From contig SJOL01005899.1 in assembly GCA_004794785.1 (NCBI GenBank), positions 59,199-123,198 on the forward strand: a stretch of DNA of 64,000 bases, in the 5' to 3' direction. The position numbers were made by a program, and so were the translations under genes. Positions 1 to 11,503 of this stretch are shown here, in pieces. Source of the DNA: Opisthorchis felineus. Its lineage: Eukaryota > Platyhelminthes > Trematoda > Opisthorchiida > Opisthorchiidae. Within the stretch, counting starts at the first letter, position 1. The number at the start of each line of letters is the position of its first letter. The notes under the pieces were generated by a model, which worked only from the letters and a program-made list of their open reading frames with translations, made no database searches and had not been told where the DNA came from.

Positions 1-189
1 ATGTGGGAAAATCCCTGTGTTAGTTTATCGCAACACTCTGATATTTGAGACACTGTCAGGCCAGGACCAGATGGACATACCGAGATTTCATTGTAAGGAA
101 ATTCTCGTGGGGCTAGTCCTACTTTGTTGTCACTCTTTAGAAAATTGGTCTTTTGTTAATCAGTTAACTGAGTAAATCTGTGACTTAGT

Positions 190-285
190 TATTTATTCAT
201 TCACACAATTCATTCATTTATTCATGCGTTTTTTCATTCATTTAATCATCCAATCACTCTTTTGCTCACTCATTCATTTATTTGT
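190..285. repeat. imperfect ATTC/CATT tetranucleotide tract
   Basis: ATTCATTCATTT-like tetranucleotides recur imperfectly over about 95 bases. This is a decayed microsatellite. The open frame that reads through it has no protein-like composition. Confidence 0.7.
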
Positions 286-697
286 CGTTTGTTTTTGTTC
301 GTACACTTGTCTTCCCATTCATTCTTCCCCGAATTCTACATTAACTATCGTTTATATTCGAAGAGCATGGTCACAAACATAAAAAGTGAATACAAGCGAT
401 TGATGTGGAAGTGTTACAGGAGAATGCTGCACTGCTACAAAAAACAATGGAGTAAAACCGACAGTGGGTTGTCACGGTTTTCAGAAACCTTTTGAGTAGC
501 ATGGTCCGTCAAGAAGTAGGACTCTGTTTTCTCACAGAGCAGCTAGTGAGGTCATACGGGAAAGCGATGACGCTGATAACTGCTAACGTGATTCACCACT
601 ATCTTTCTGATGTAGTCCTTGTTGTTTCTTATAACCTAGAAAAACAATTACAATATTTTATCCGAACCACCGGAACCAACGTAATGACACCCGAATA

Positions 698-763
698 TGA
701 TATATATATGCATATATATGTATATACGTATACATAGGCATATATATATATATATATATATAA
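698..763. repeat. AT-rich dinucleotide microsatellite
   Basis: TATA runs are interrupted by GCATATATATG and GTATACG units and end in about ten uninterrupted TA steps. This is a simple sequence repeat with no gene content. Confidence 0.9.
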
Positions 764-1504
764 ATTAAAGAATTCTTTTCAGTGTGTGACGACCAGATTA
801 CTATACATGTTTGAATTATTGCACACTAGTGGAGGTTGACACGGTAAAGGCTTTTACGGCGGAATCGGTTTTCGAATGTCTATTTTACTGCATCTGAAGA
901 GCAGCTTTTCGAAGGCCCATTCACACACATTGCCGTCCCCTGCTGAGCCGGAGCAAATGAGACCACACAGTAAACTTTGCTGAATGAAAAGTTTGACCAG
1001 TGCGCCTAAACGGCACCCAGTTCGCTTTTATTTATTATTCGGATTCTCGTCTTGCAACGATATCGTATCTGGCTGACAGGTTACTGGGAGTATCCTGCGA
1101 TGCTATTTGCTTGACAGAGCTTTTGTATGACAGGCGACCTGGTAGTTCACCCCAGTCATTGTTAAAGCAAGTTCAAAGATTCAGTTAGGCGCTTGTCTCG
1201 CCGTCCGGCTGCTAAAACCGCCCATATTGTAGCGTCCAGTTCGACAGACAAGTGGAATTTTTCGGGCATAACAGTCGAGCAAATGAAGGGAATTATGCGT
1301 AGGCACGCTGGTTGAAGATATGTGCTAAAATTTTCTCTAGAAATTCGTTGAGAACAGGTGGCACACCATGTCTCTTTTATGGAACGGACATGAATAGTCT
1401 AGCCACAGGAATGTCGAGGGTGTTGTAATCTTCGGTTTAGTAGGGCTTACAAGAGCGAATGAAAAAGTATATACGGCTGCTAAAACCTCATCGAAATCTC
1501 GCCA

Positions 1505-1695
1505 CTTTTACCGGATGGGCATCACGAAGGGCGAAGTCGGGAGAAAGCTGGCAAATACTTTTTAGCAATCCCATGAGTAGTGTGTTCTGTCAAGAAAATA
1601 TTTGGGATCTCTCGAATATCGTACAGAATAAAACGGGAGGTGGCGTTCGTGCAGCAAATTCAGTTGAAGGATACTATAAATGAGAGATTTAACCG
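1505..1695 (+). repeat. decayed hammerhead-repeat copy, ribozyme sense on +
   Basis: This matches the repeat seen best at 49.3-49.96 kb. The ribozyme block is recognisable at 1510-1545 (stem II half GGGC followed by GAA), but the CTGATGA core has become CGGATGG and is dead. After it come the family's conserved segments: a CAGCAACC-like motif, ATATCTCGAATATCGTAC-like sequence, a GGCGGCCTGTGTGCAGCA-like segment, and ATAAACGAGAGA-like sequence. Open frames across it are readings of the repeat and do not encode protein. Confidence 0.7.
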
Positions 1696-4600
1696 AAAAA
1701 CGCAGTTTGAAGATTTCGTCTGTGGTGGTAACAACTAGCGTTCCACTGTTCAGAACAACGAAGCGAGAAAACGTTTGTTTGGTGATTCTCAAATGCCACA
1801 GTGATTTAAGTGTGATTTGCCTTACACACCACTATTTTTAGGAAGTTTCACGCGCCAGTGACATGAAATGAATGTATTTGCTTGTTGAATGTCACATTCA
1901 AACTCGCCCACCCAATATGTATTACCAGATGACGTATATCTGCGAACCAGAAAAGAACATCGAACAAGTGATAGATACATCTGCAATGGATACTGTTGTG
2001 GTCATCTTTAAACTTTACTGCGCAAGGCTAGTATCCTATGACGTTCATTACCCTATTTACCAGTAATTCTTAAGAAACTAAATATTTTTCTCTTACTTAG
2101 AAGAATGCACTTTTGAAATTTAACCCAATATGTAGCAACGCAAGACACTTCCTCCTAAAATGGCAAGGTTTTGCTGGGTTTGTCACAGCTTTGGTTCATC
2201 AAGCGACCCATAGGCAACACGAAGTTGGAGCTACTGTTGCCGTGCCAAGATCCAGGGAGGAGAATTCTCAAAACAACTTTGGTCTCTTTATTTCTATTTG
2301 AATTCTAAGCTAACATGTGTTATCACCACACAGATAGACGCTTACTGCCCCCTGTCTATGAAGCTTTGGCTAAAAACCGGGGTGCCCATGAAATCGATCG
2401 CTCTCTTCCTCTGTTTGTTGTCAACTGTGTACCTGCCCGGAAGCCCAGTGCACTTTTTTTCGGCCATCAAACGTTTTCAGTAGTTTTGGATTAAAATCGC
2501 CTGCCTCAAAGCTCTTTTTGCCCAGCCCTGTGCTGAGTGGAAGCGACCGAGAGGTGGACAGTGTATGACCTGACAACGAAGTACGAAAACACTAACCAGT
2601 AAACTTAGTCGGGTCGGCAACTGCCGCCTCCCTGGATGGGGACCCCGGGACTCAACTCACCAATGCTTAATGCCTTTGGTAGAAATGGCCCAATCGCGCA
2701 GTCAATGGCACTCGTGCATCAAAACTATCGCCTTCACTACGTGGCCACCCAGTTCCCGAACTAACCCAAACTTGGCTGTACGTCCCACACTCTCCCCTTT
2801 TCCGGTGATCAAAAATTATAGCAGCTGGATCCAGTTTGTCTGTGGTACACGGTTTAAAGCTGATAAATTGAATCGAATTGAAAATCAAGAAATTTTTGCT
2901 TAAAGAAACTTTCGGTTATAAGATTTTATGGATTTAATGGTCATTTAACTACAGAGCAGTTTTACATATCACCTTCACTCCATCTGGACAGAAACTAGGG
3001 CTGCACGTGCAGAATCACTAACAGTCAACATGTGGTTGAATGGCTGATCGCCCCAAGATGCCGAAGCCTAACATTGTTTTCTTCCATTAACTGTGCTTCA
3101 TCGTTACTCGTACAAAGAACTCTCCAATTACTCTCTCTGTCCTCAGACAAGCTAGTTCAACTATCTAAAAACCTTTGTCTTCCTCTCATTGCTGGTGAGA
3201 CACTATAAGCTATAAGCTTGTGTACTTTATGTCAGTATGCAAATTCCCACACTGCTGACTCTGTATTTGATTACGGAGAAGTGTGTGCACATAATTTGCA
3301 TAGATTAGAATATTGGAACCCGTGATCCCCAAATGTCAGTGAGCCTTTGAAGATAGTACCGTAGATTTCCGTTAAACAACGATGCCCCAAAGGTCCATTG
3401 GAGTATCTAATAAAGTATCACAAGCTGGACGTACCTTACTGTAAACCGGTGTTGATACAGTAGCACTCGTCTCATAATACTTTGGGTCCTTTTTGATAAA
3501 TCCAGATCAACGTTGGTAGTGTGAGGAGTTTCGGAAATTTCCACTCGAGGGTTCATCCTGTGAGTAAAGCGAATCTATGCCAAAAAGCCGAGAAGCACTG
3601 TGCAGCTGTTTTATCCTTATTGGGAATAATTAGCAGTGCGCATCTGAAGAAACTCAAGGAAGTTTCACGAGACGAGTAAAGTTTCCATCTTAGGAACCAT
3701 CGAGGAACCAGTCAACACGCGACCTCTTGATGTGGCTGGACTTAGAGGCTGAGACCTCAAAAGGAGAATCAAGATCAACCATTTTTATCGATGAATGCAC
3801 TACATGGTACTACAGGTCTCGGAGTGGATGTTGGATAAATCGTCCTCCATTGACCACAAACACTCTGAGCACGTAGGCAAAAGTGACTAAACTGTTTCAT
3901 TTCAAAAAATGACTTACCTTCCAACGGGGTTATTTTGGATAGTTATCTGCTATCAACACCAAATACTTCCAATAGAATGGCTCAGAATCGTTTATCCAAG
4001 TCGCGAAACTATTTACCTAAACTTAGTGTTGTTCGATGGTGGGTAAAACGTAACCGCATGATATGGATCGCGTGGCTGAAGAATGAGTGACAATTTATCC
4101 TACCTACTTAAGGGTTACTCAAACTGTCGACCAGGCCTTCAGCCAATAGCCAGGAGGACATCAGTTCGAATTTCTGCTGATAACTCCTGACACACATGAA
4201 AGAACCATACGATGCTTCTCGACTGTTCAGCATTCGTAAACTTAGAGTTGCACAACAACTAATATGAACTATTCACTTGTGGAAATCCTGATAAATTAAT
4301 AAAGTTGAACCAGTTAATGAGCCCCTTTCAACAAATATCCTTAACAGAAAGTCCCTTATTGTTGACCAATACACTGAAGCTCAAAAGCTCAAATGTGCTC
4401 AAGTGTAGACTCAATTTTTTTTGTTAAGAATGCTGTAGGGCAGTGAAGTTCGGTACGACCAAAGACAAAAGGTATTAGTACAAGGTTAGTTTATTTTTCA
4501 AATGACGCAGAATTCAAGATGTCTATCTACCACGATTGGACGCAGCGGCTGTACCAAAAAAATCATGAAACCTGGTGAATCCGTGGGATTCCCTAAATAT

Positions 4601-5521
4601 TTTCTTGTGGAGTGGTTGTTGCGACAAAGTACTACTTCTGTAGATTGCACAGGAAGTGCAACTTATGTGTATGCCGAGTACTCCACTTTTTGTGACAGGT
4701 CATTCTCAGTCGATACTAGACAGCTTGCATTGAGTGTTAATAACTTCCCATTGTAAGGAAAAATCACTAGCGGAGATGCCTCGCAAGGGTGTGCACAGAA
4801 TGTATACTGCATTTTAATAAGAAAAAATTGGATAAAACCACTTGAGTGTAGCAATTTACAAGTAGCAGTACCGGACGGACCTTCGCAACAAACCCCTTTA
4901 TCCGAGGTATTTTGACCAGTCACTTACCGTTTTGATCACATTGTTCCCATCACTGAATACCTTCATCCTTTTCCGCTTTACCATCTAAATAAGAATTGGG
5001 TTCCTCGTACCTCGACTCCCTCGCAAGGAAATTTTATTAAAAATTGTGCTTTAGATGAAGTGGGACGAGAAACAGTTGTTCATGGCTGACACCTTTATTA
5101 GAATGAAGAGGGACACGTTTTAAATTCAGTGAATCTATCTCACGACTGGTATCAATATCCGTTTTTGTTTCCTAGATATATCTGCGATCCCTTTTAATTA
5201 ACAACCAGTGAGATTTTCAAGACGTTGTTCTTGGCCTTCTGTTTATCCAAACGGGTTGTGGCTTCTCTTCTTTTTATTCGCAGCTCCTTTTTAGTGCCTG
5301 TCGTCTTTTTGTTCAGGCTTCGAAAGTAATGAGACAGTTTCTCCTCATACGTCCTGAGTCGCTTGAATGATTTGACCCTTTAATCAACTCAAAGCAACGA
5401 AATGGCGCACAACACTCGATGAGGATTAAAACTGGTGTAAGCCAATTTTGCATAAAGTGGGATTTGGGCTACCCAAGAGAAAGGCAGTTCGACAGACTGA
5501 ACAGAAGACTTGCACCATCGA
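1696..5521. other. no recognisable gene
   Basis: I see no supported exon, RNA gene or mobile-element domain in this stretch. A GC-richer patch at about 2600-2850 followed by an imperfect ATTGAATCGAATTGAAAA stretch could be the 3' end of an old non-LTR element, but no coding motif supports that. Confidence 0.4.
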
Positions 5522-5702
5522 GCTCGAGATAGCCCAGTGGTTAAGGTGCGGACTTACTAACCGGACGGTTCATCGTTCGAGAACCAACCGCAGCACCTCG
5601 AATGCTCCTGTCTAGACATGGGCAACCTGTCAGTATATCAACCCTCACGCTTCCCTCGGGTAGCATGACAGCTAGGCGGCGAAAAGTGTTGCAGCTTAAC
5701 GC
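5522..5702 (+). repeat. tRNA-derived SINE, copy 1
   Basis: The head carries an RNA polymerase III A-box-like TAGCCCAGTGGTTAAGG and a weaker B-box-like CGTTCGAGAACC about 30 bases on, as in a tRNA gene. A shared non-tRNA body follows and ends in a GGCGGCGAAAAGTGTTGCAG-like tail. The same architecture recurs at 45248-45428 (-), 49099-49254 (+) and 51036-51187 (-), with roughly 70-80% similarity by eye. Four dispersed copies with a common tail make this a SINE family; lone tRNA genes would not share that tail. Confidence 0.8.
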
Positions 5703-6539
5703 TTTTTTTGTATCCATCATCGAAGTAGTCATTCGGTTACCTCAATGAGAGCTTGATCATTACCACCGCCTTTACAAGACGTCCTCGCCAGCTGCTGCAG
5801 TCGAGGATCAAAGTGAATTGGTGTTCGGTATGTATCTGGGGCTGTGTAAGTTTGAATCGAATTTCCTAATTCTGAGTTGAATAGTAGCAGATACAGGCAA
5901 ATGTGGCTTGTTGCTGTCTGGAAACTGATCAGATCATTTTCGAGATTCGGTATGAATAATTGATACGTTGCACTTTTCGACTATGTGAATTTTGCATCTC
6001 GGTGTGAATAGGTAACCTCCGACCATGAAGATCTTTTACGTCGTCTTGGCTTATCGGCAACTCAAAACCAATTCCTGCAAAACCCCTTTCTTTAAGCCAA
6101 CAACAGTGCAGTGCACAGTACCGCGTGGCAGACAAACAACTCGAAACTTTATCCTTAGGCCACTTCCTAGTGCAATTTTTTACTTTTGTAGATCACTTTT
6201 CATCCCTTCTGTTCTTTCTTCCCAGGGCAGCCAAAGTGGCATCTTCAACAGCCCCCAGGTACATTTCTTAGAAAAATTTCTTAAGTAAACTTCATTTTTA
6301 AAGCGCTTACAAAGCTTTTACTCCTGCATCTGTTTTGCAGGCGAAAGTTTAAAAACAGTTTCCAAAGTCATTTTTGCTATCACCAAACCTGCTGCAAATG
6401 TAAATCCATATCAAGTAAATGGATAGTGCCGTACATGTTTTAATGCTCATTTTTGACTGCAGACTATCAGTCGAACCCAGGTTTCGATGAAATCAGTTGA
6501 TAGTTGGGAAAATTAATCAAGGTACAATGGATAATCAGT
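5703..6539. other. no recognisable gene
   Basis: No motif, repeat or splice-bounded open frame is recognised here. Short open frames exist on both strands but show nothing family-like. Confidence 0.4.
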
Positions 6540-6668
6540 GACGACCAGTACATCAATAATTATGTTGTTGGTGATAACGGTGACGATCATGGTGACAAGG
6601 ATACTCATGAGGTTGAGTATCATAAGGATGTTAACAGTGATGAAAATGCCAATGATGATGATGATGGT
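6540..6668. repeat. GAT-rich low-complexity tract
   Basis: Degenerate GAT/GGT trinucleotides end in four GATs near 6655-6665. The Asp/Asn/Gly-rich peptide read from it reflects this composition; I do not regard it as a gene. Confidence 0.7.
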
Positions 6669-6687
6669 AACGCTAAACCCATTGGAT

Positions 6688-6790
6688 GTTGATCTGTTCA
6701 CCCAGCTTGGCAACTAACTTGCAAATGTTTTGTCACCATAAGAGAAGACATCATCAGTAGGCAGTTGGACGGGTAGTTCCTTTTTGGCTG
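6688..6790. repeat. diverged dispersed repeat, copy A
   Basis: About 100 bases align by eye with 7391-7502 at roughly 65-70% identity. Shared landmarks are a TTGATCTGTTC-like start, ACTTGCAAA, a GTTTTGTCA motif and ATCATCAGT. On the minus strand the copy reads CTGATGATGTC, then GTGACAAAAC, which resembles a decayed hammerhead core (see findings). Confidence 0.55.
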
Positions 6791-7390
6791 CTTGAGTTTA
6801 TGTAGCATTTAAAGATTCTTATCTCTAGACGTGACTATCTAATTGTGACAGCGTTTCTGTGAAACTATTGATCCGCTTGTGGTTTTTTGCGTTGTGTTCT
6901 GCGTCTTTTTTTATCGAGTGGTTAACCCAATTCCTTCTATTTTTAATAGCTTCTTCCTTCCCCTCGATTTTCCCCTTCTCAGGTTGCATTACGTTGTGAT
7001 CTGATCTTCGCGAGACTGACTGGTTGGTTGCATCACCCTAATTACTCCATTGTAACGGTTGGTGTTTCTGCGTCCGCTGGTTAATTTGGTACTTTGATTT
7101 TATTGGCTGGGCGCCCCCTCCAATCTAACTGATATATCCATTTGAATCGTTTGATGCTTAACCCAGTTTACAATTGCAAACGTTGTTAGCGGCAGTGGCC
7201 ATCAAAGTGCCGGTGAAAATCATCACTGTTATTTACAATCCGTAGATCATAACTGAAAATGTACGTGCTAAACAACCACTAGGAGTGAACAGTTGTGGGG
7301 TTTTGCTGCCCCAATTTCGCGAGAACGACAAGAACAATGTTAGTGTGCCGGAATATTGATAGTTCTGATGCGTCCGCTATCCGCCACTCA

Positions 7391-7502
7391 AGTGGCTGCT
7401 GATCAGTTCCCCGAGTTTGGAAGTTAGCTTGCAAAAGTTTCGTCATCAATCGAGGGGATGTTATCAGTGCACGGTTGGGTGAGCAGTGATTTGTTTTTAG
7501 TG
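7391..7502. repeat. diverged dispersed repeat, copy B
   Basis: Partner of 6688-6790. It keeps GCTTGCAAAAGTTTCGTCATC and a TTATCAGTGCACGGTTGGG segment. On the minus strand it reads CTGATAACATC, then GATGACGAAAC. The GAAAC half is intact here, whereas copy A has the intact CTGATGA half. Confidence 0.55.
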
Positions 7503-10500
7503 ATATGAACACTAAAGGAACGCACAATCAACAGTTAAATCGGATGGGTATAGCGCAAAAAAGCGGACGGTTTAACACGATTACTTCACGCCAAATAAGT
7601 CATCCATCAGCCTATACACCCTCACTTCATTTCAGGCGGGGTCTGAAGGTATGACGTTGCATTACAGTGAATTTCGACCCACTTTTCGCTGTTTTGCTGG
7701 CTGTTCCCATTTCATTGATCGACTGCTCATTATAACGTCGTCAAGTTTACAATTCATTGGGTGGTGACAAGTGTATAAATAGGGGATTCTTGTAAGATTT
7801 TTGATGTTCTGACCTCCTAATGTTTTGAGCTCCTAAATGTTTAGGCCTGTTTAGCTTCATGTTAACTGCAACACTTTGCGAAGTGCGACGGAAACAAAAT
7901 GGAGGGATCCTGAAACACGAAAGGTTCTGTAGGCTATTTTTGAAAAGTATTACATTTCCCCGGGGGGTCAATGGCGGGCTTAAACGTGCTTCACATTGCC
8001 AACACAGACAACTTAACTGCCACAGTGGCTTAGCGAGGGTCCCTTTCATAAACTGTCACAAAACTGAAGAGGAAACTCTCTTCTGGTCACCGAGGTTTAG
8101 ATGAAAACAAGGCAAACAGTAACTTAGTTACCTGTTGGTCTGGTTTTTGGCATTTTTAATTGAGATGATGTCCTGTAAATGAAGCCAGCCTTCGCTCAAA
8201 AGTCGACAACCACCCTTCAGCTGTTTCATTCGGAATTGTCAGTAGTGTGCATCTCAAGATCCATCGAGTTTCGAACCTGTGATCTCCTGGTCTAATGAGC
8301 GGTGATCCATAGTTATTTGGACACATGAGTCATGCAAACTTACAAGCTTTTGGGGTTCAGTGCTAGCTCTGTTGCAAAGCAAGTTGCTGTGTTAACCTAA
8401 CTCTGATGAAGAGGGTTGTGTGATCAACTGTCTTTCGAGCGAAGCCACGGAACGTGAAGAACGCCTCATCTTCTGAATTTGCCGGATTATCAGAACTCAG
8501 ATACAACATTACAACAGGAATCAGCGGAGACAGGTGTAGTTAGCTGGCGCTAACCAACTAATGTGATAGGCTAGTAGCACAGGATGAACAAGTGAATAAA
8601 ACCAGGCTATTTTATACACCGTGACTGACTCCTTGAATCGCACATAACTGCGCGAAATAACCGACGGTGGGAGTTACCCGGACTCCAGGCAGAAGTTTAC
8701 CCTCCGTAATGAACTGGACAAGTACCTCGTGCCCAAACTAAACATTTATCACTTGCGAGCTTCGAAAGCAACAACAAACCACCTTGCAGGGACTTAAGAA
8801 ATCAAGCATCAGAAGCTAATTAACGAGTAGCCCCGGCTTCTGCTACCTACAACGAGATCCAGAATGAAACTTCTGAGCTGTGCCAATTGACAAACCTTCG
8901 CACCGAGTTGTACGTGTTAATTCCAGCCGGCCGTTGGAATCTGTTCTGAGTCACTAGTGATTCCTCTCAGCATGGTTATCAGGGTAAGCCATTCACAAAG
9001 GAGGGCTGTAAATGCTCCACACATCACTTGACAAACCTTTCTACTGGTGTTGGCCATATGGCCGGTCACAGTCAAATCTAGTGGTATATCGCAAGCTAGA
9101 AGGCTAGATATTTGAAGGCGATAATGATGCGGCAGTAAGTGGATCAAAAGACGGAAAACGGTGAAGGGTTGACAACTCGGAGGTAAAGCAAGGTATACTA
9201 TTCCACGAAAAGAAAGCCTCAGAATCGGGCGGGTAAAAAGTTGCACGGAAATAAGGTCACATAAAGTAAAGCCAACGGGAAAGGAAGTCACGTCATTGCC
9301 GAACATTGATTGCCCGACAGCTGGGAGTCTTGTGTATAATGCTTATTTTGAGTACAAAAAATTAAAAAGTAATCAGACTCCCCGCGACTGTATGCTAACT
9401 TAAGTTATCGAAAACTTCATAGTCGCGCACTGTAATTGATTCATGGTGGACCTCTTGACACATTCTGACCAAATTTCGGTTTTCAGGGCCACATCCATGT
9501 CTACGTAGCAGCACGACCTCAGAAAAACAAGCACCGTCCACCCTATTGGAAAAATGATTAAACTTTGAACAGACAGAGAGCCATGTACTGGTATTAGGGG
9601 GCTTTTACAAAGATCCGTTTGATTAGGGGATCATCATATATTTGCTAGCTAAATCTGCCAGCTTTACTGTGTGCCCATATTCCTTACCTGATACTTACGT
9701 AAGCAGGCATTTTCATGCCGTGGAACCTCTGTCACCGACAGTTTAATCCAACACCAACTCCTGTGTGATGTTGCTCTGTCATTATCTGTTAGTACCGCTC
9801 GAACATCGATTTACGAACCTCTTTTCGGGTTCGGTGCTCATTCTGCTGGAGTGTGAATGATCGATAACGTTGACTGACACACGCCAACAATGATTGGAGA
9901 ATGACGGTCTTGTGGCATGCAGTGTGAATACATAGAATATTGAAAGCTTCCACAATGAAAGACGAACAGCATGCTAAATTTAGGTGTAAGCCTACCAAAA
10001 ATTCCAAATCGACTAGTGGTTGAGCCTCTGCCCGTTAAGACGCAATCCAAGATGTTGACCCTTATCCCCAATACAACCGGATAGTTTGATCGGTGGCCAA
10101 ACAGCCCAAGGAAACCAATTGATGACTCATTGAGCAGGTTGGAAAAGGAGAACGATCACCATCCAGTTAGTGGCTGGCCAGCCAAAACGCTCCCACCACG
10201 AAATGTTACAAGTCACCGCATCATGGACTGTGATGAGTGCAGTGGATAATTGCGCTGGATCAGTTAAGCCAGCCAGAGACCGCGTTGGAACTCTGCATTG
10301 TTCGGTCACCGTTCGGGAGCCATATTGTGTGGAGTGTTTACTCTAAATGACACGGAGAGAGGTGGCTGAAGGTTATACCTTTGTTTGAGGATTCCCTCTT
10401 GAATGGGGATCATTGCAAGTGGATTCATCAAGCAAAGCAGCTGAGAGAATTTCACCACATTCCTGTCCTACCGACTTATAAAAAGGCTCCTAGAGAACAT

Positions 10501-11397
10501 CAGCTTCAAATGCTAAGAATGAGTCCCCCAGCCTCCTCTCAATTTGTCGCGTAACTCTTTCCACTGAAAACAATGACCTTGTGGGACAGTTGCTTCGATT
10601 CATGACAAGTGAGACCAAAGTGCAACGACTATCTTTGACTGATAGTCGTTTGCCTTGCCAGTTTTGATAGGCTTGGTTGTGTATCCCCTTTGCATGTGTT
10701 CAGCTTTATTCAGTAGGTTTAGAGACGCATTAATAAAGCGGTATTTTGCACGTCTGTGTACGTCTGTATTTGTCTCAGTATTGTCAATATGAACGCAATG
10801 GCATTATTTGACCCAGCAATGGCTAATCTTTGCCTTAGGTTAAAGCCTCTTATCGACACGCAATCGTACATTTTGTGTGATTACGACTACAGTCCCTTGT
10901 TTAGATATCTTGGAGGATCTGGGTGTCGCAACCTTAGCGCAAGCAAATGAGTGCACCATCCCGTCTCCCAAAACAAAATGGAAAAGTGACTAGCCATGGT
11001 ATCCTTACAGCATTAGGTAGTATTTTTAGAGCGCGGTCTGTTACACCTTGTTTGAGACTGTCATAGGCGATCGCTCCAATTGGCTTTCCGCCAATTGGAA
11101 CTGGATGTCCCCGAAACAGTACTTATTTTAACCAACGGATTTACTTATATGCGTGTCGATGAAGTTCGGCTGGTCATCCACAGTCCGCTTTGGTACTTTT
11201 TGTTGTAAATAGGAGAATGGTGGTCTGATGCGTGATCACAGAAAAACACCGCTCATACGATCCCGCCAGTTCTAGCTGACCACAAATAATCAGGGTTCCC
11301 AGCATCGACGTGACTTTGTTAGCCACGCGGAACAAAGTTCAAATGTACTTTTCATATATCGTGGACGAACTGTGAAATAACTAGCCAGTTAGCAAAG
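7503..11397. other. no recognisable gene
   Basis: No supported exon or mobile-element protein is seen. Near 8403 there is CTGATGA followed by a 10-bp imperfect hairpin and GCGAAGCC. This was considered as a ribozyme and rejected. Near 10010-10050 a CGACTAGTGGTTGAGC string looks faintly A-box-like but has no matching B box. Confidence 0.4.
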
Positions 11398-11503
11398 TAC
11401 ACTCATCTGCATACCAATTTGGTTTTGACAGAAGATTCACCTGGAACCCAGCTGAATCTCTCGTTTATGATGTTTTTAAGTAGCATACTACGTCCGTGTA
11501 ATT
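11398..11503 (-). repeat. hammerhead-repeat fragment lacking the ribozyme
   Basis: It contains the family segments TACACTCATCTGCATACC, CAATTTGGTTTTGAC, CACCTGGAACCCAGCTGAAT and CTCTCGTTTATGATG on the + strand, so ribozyme sense is minus. It then jumps to AGTAGCATACTACGTC, matching the AGTAGTGCATTACGTC end of the copy at 40.34 kb. The ribozyme between these two parts is deleted. Confidence 0.75.

Noticed and set aside
6504..6692. Asp-rich acidic small protein
   Set aside because: It is a direct reading of a GAT-rich low-complexity tract.
8401..8460. CTGATGA followed by a hairpin and GCGAAGCC, hammerhead-like
   Set aside because: The bases flanking the hairpin do not close next to both core halves (A opposite C), there is no plausible stem III or cleavage triplet, and no second copy was seen.
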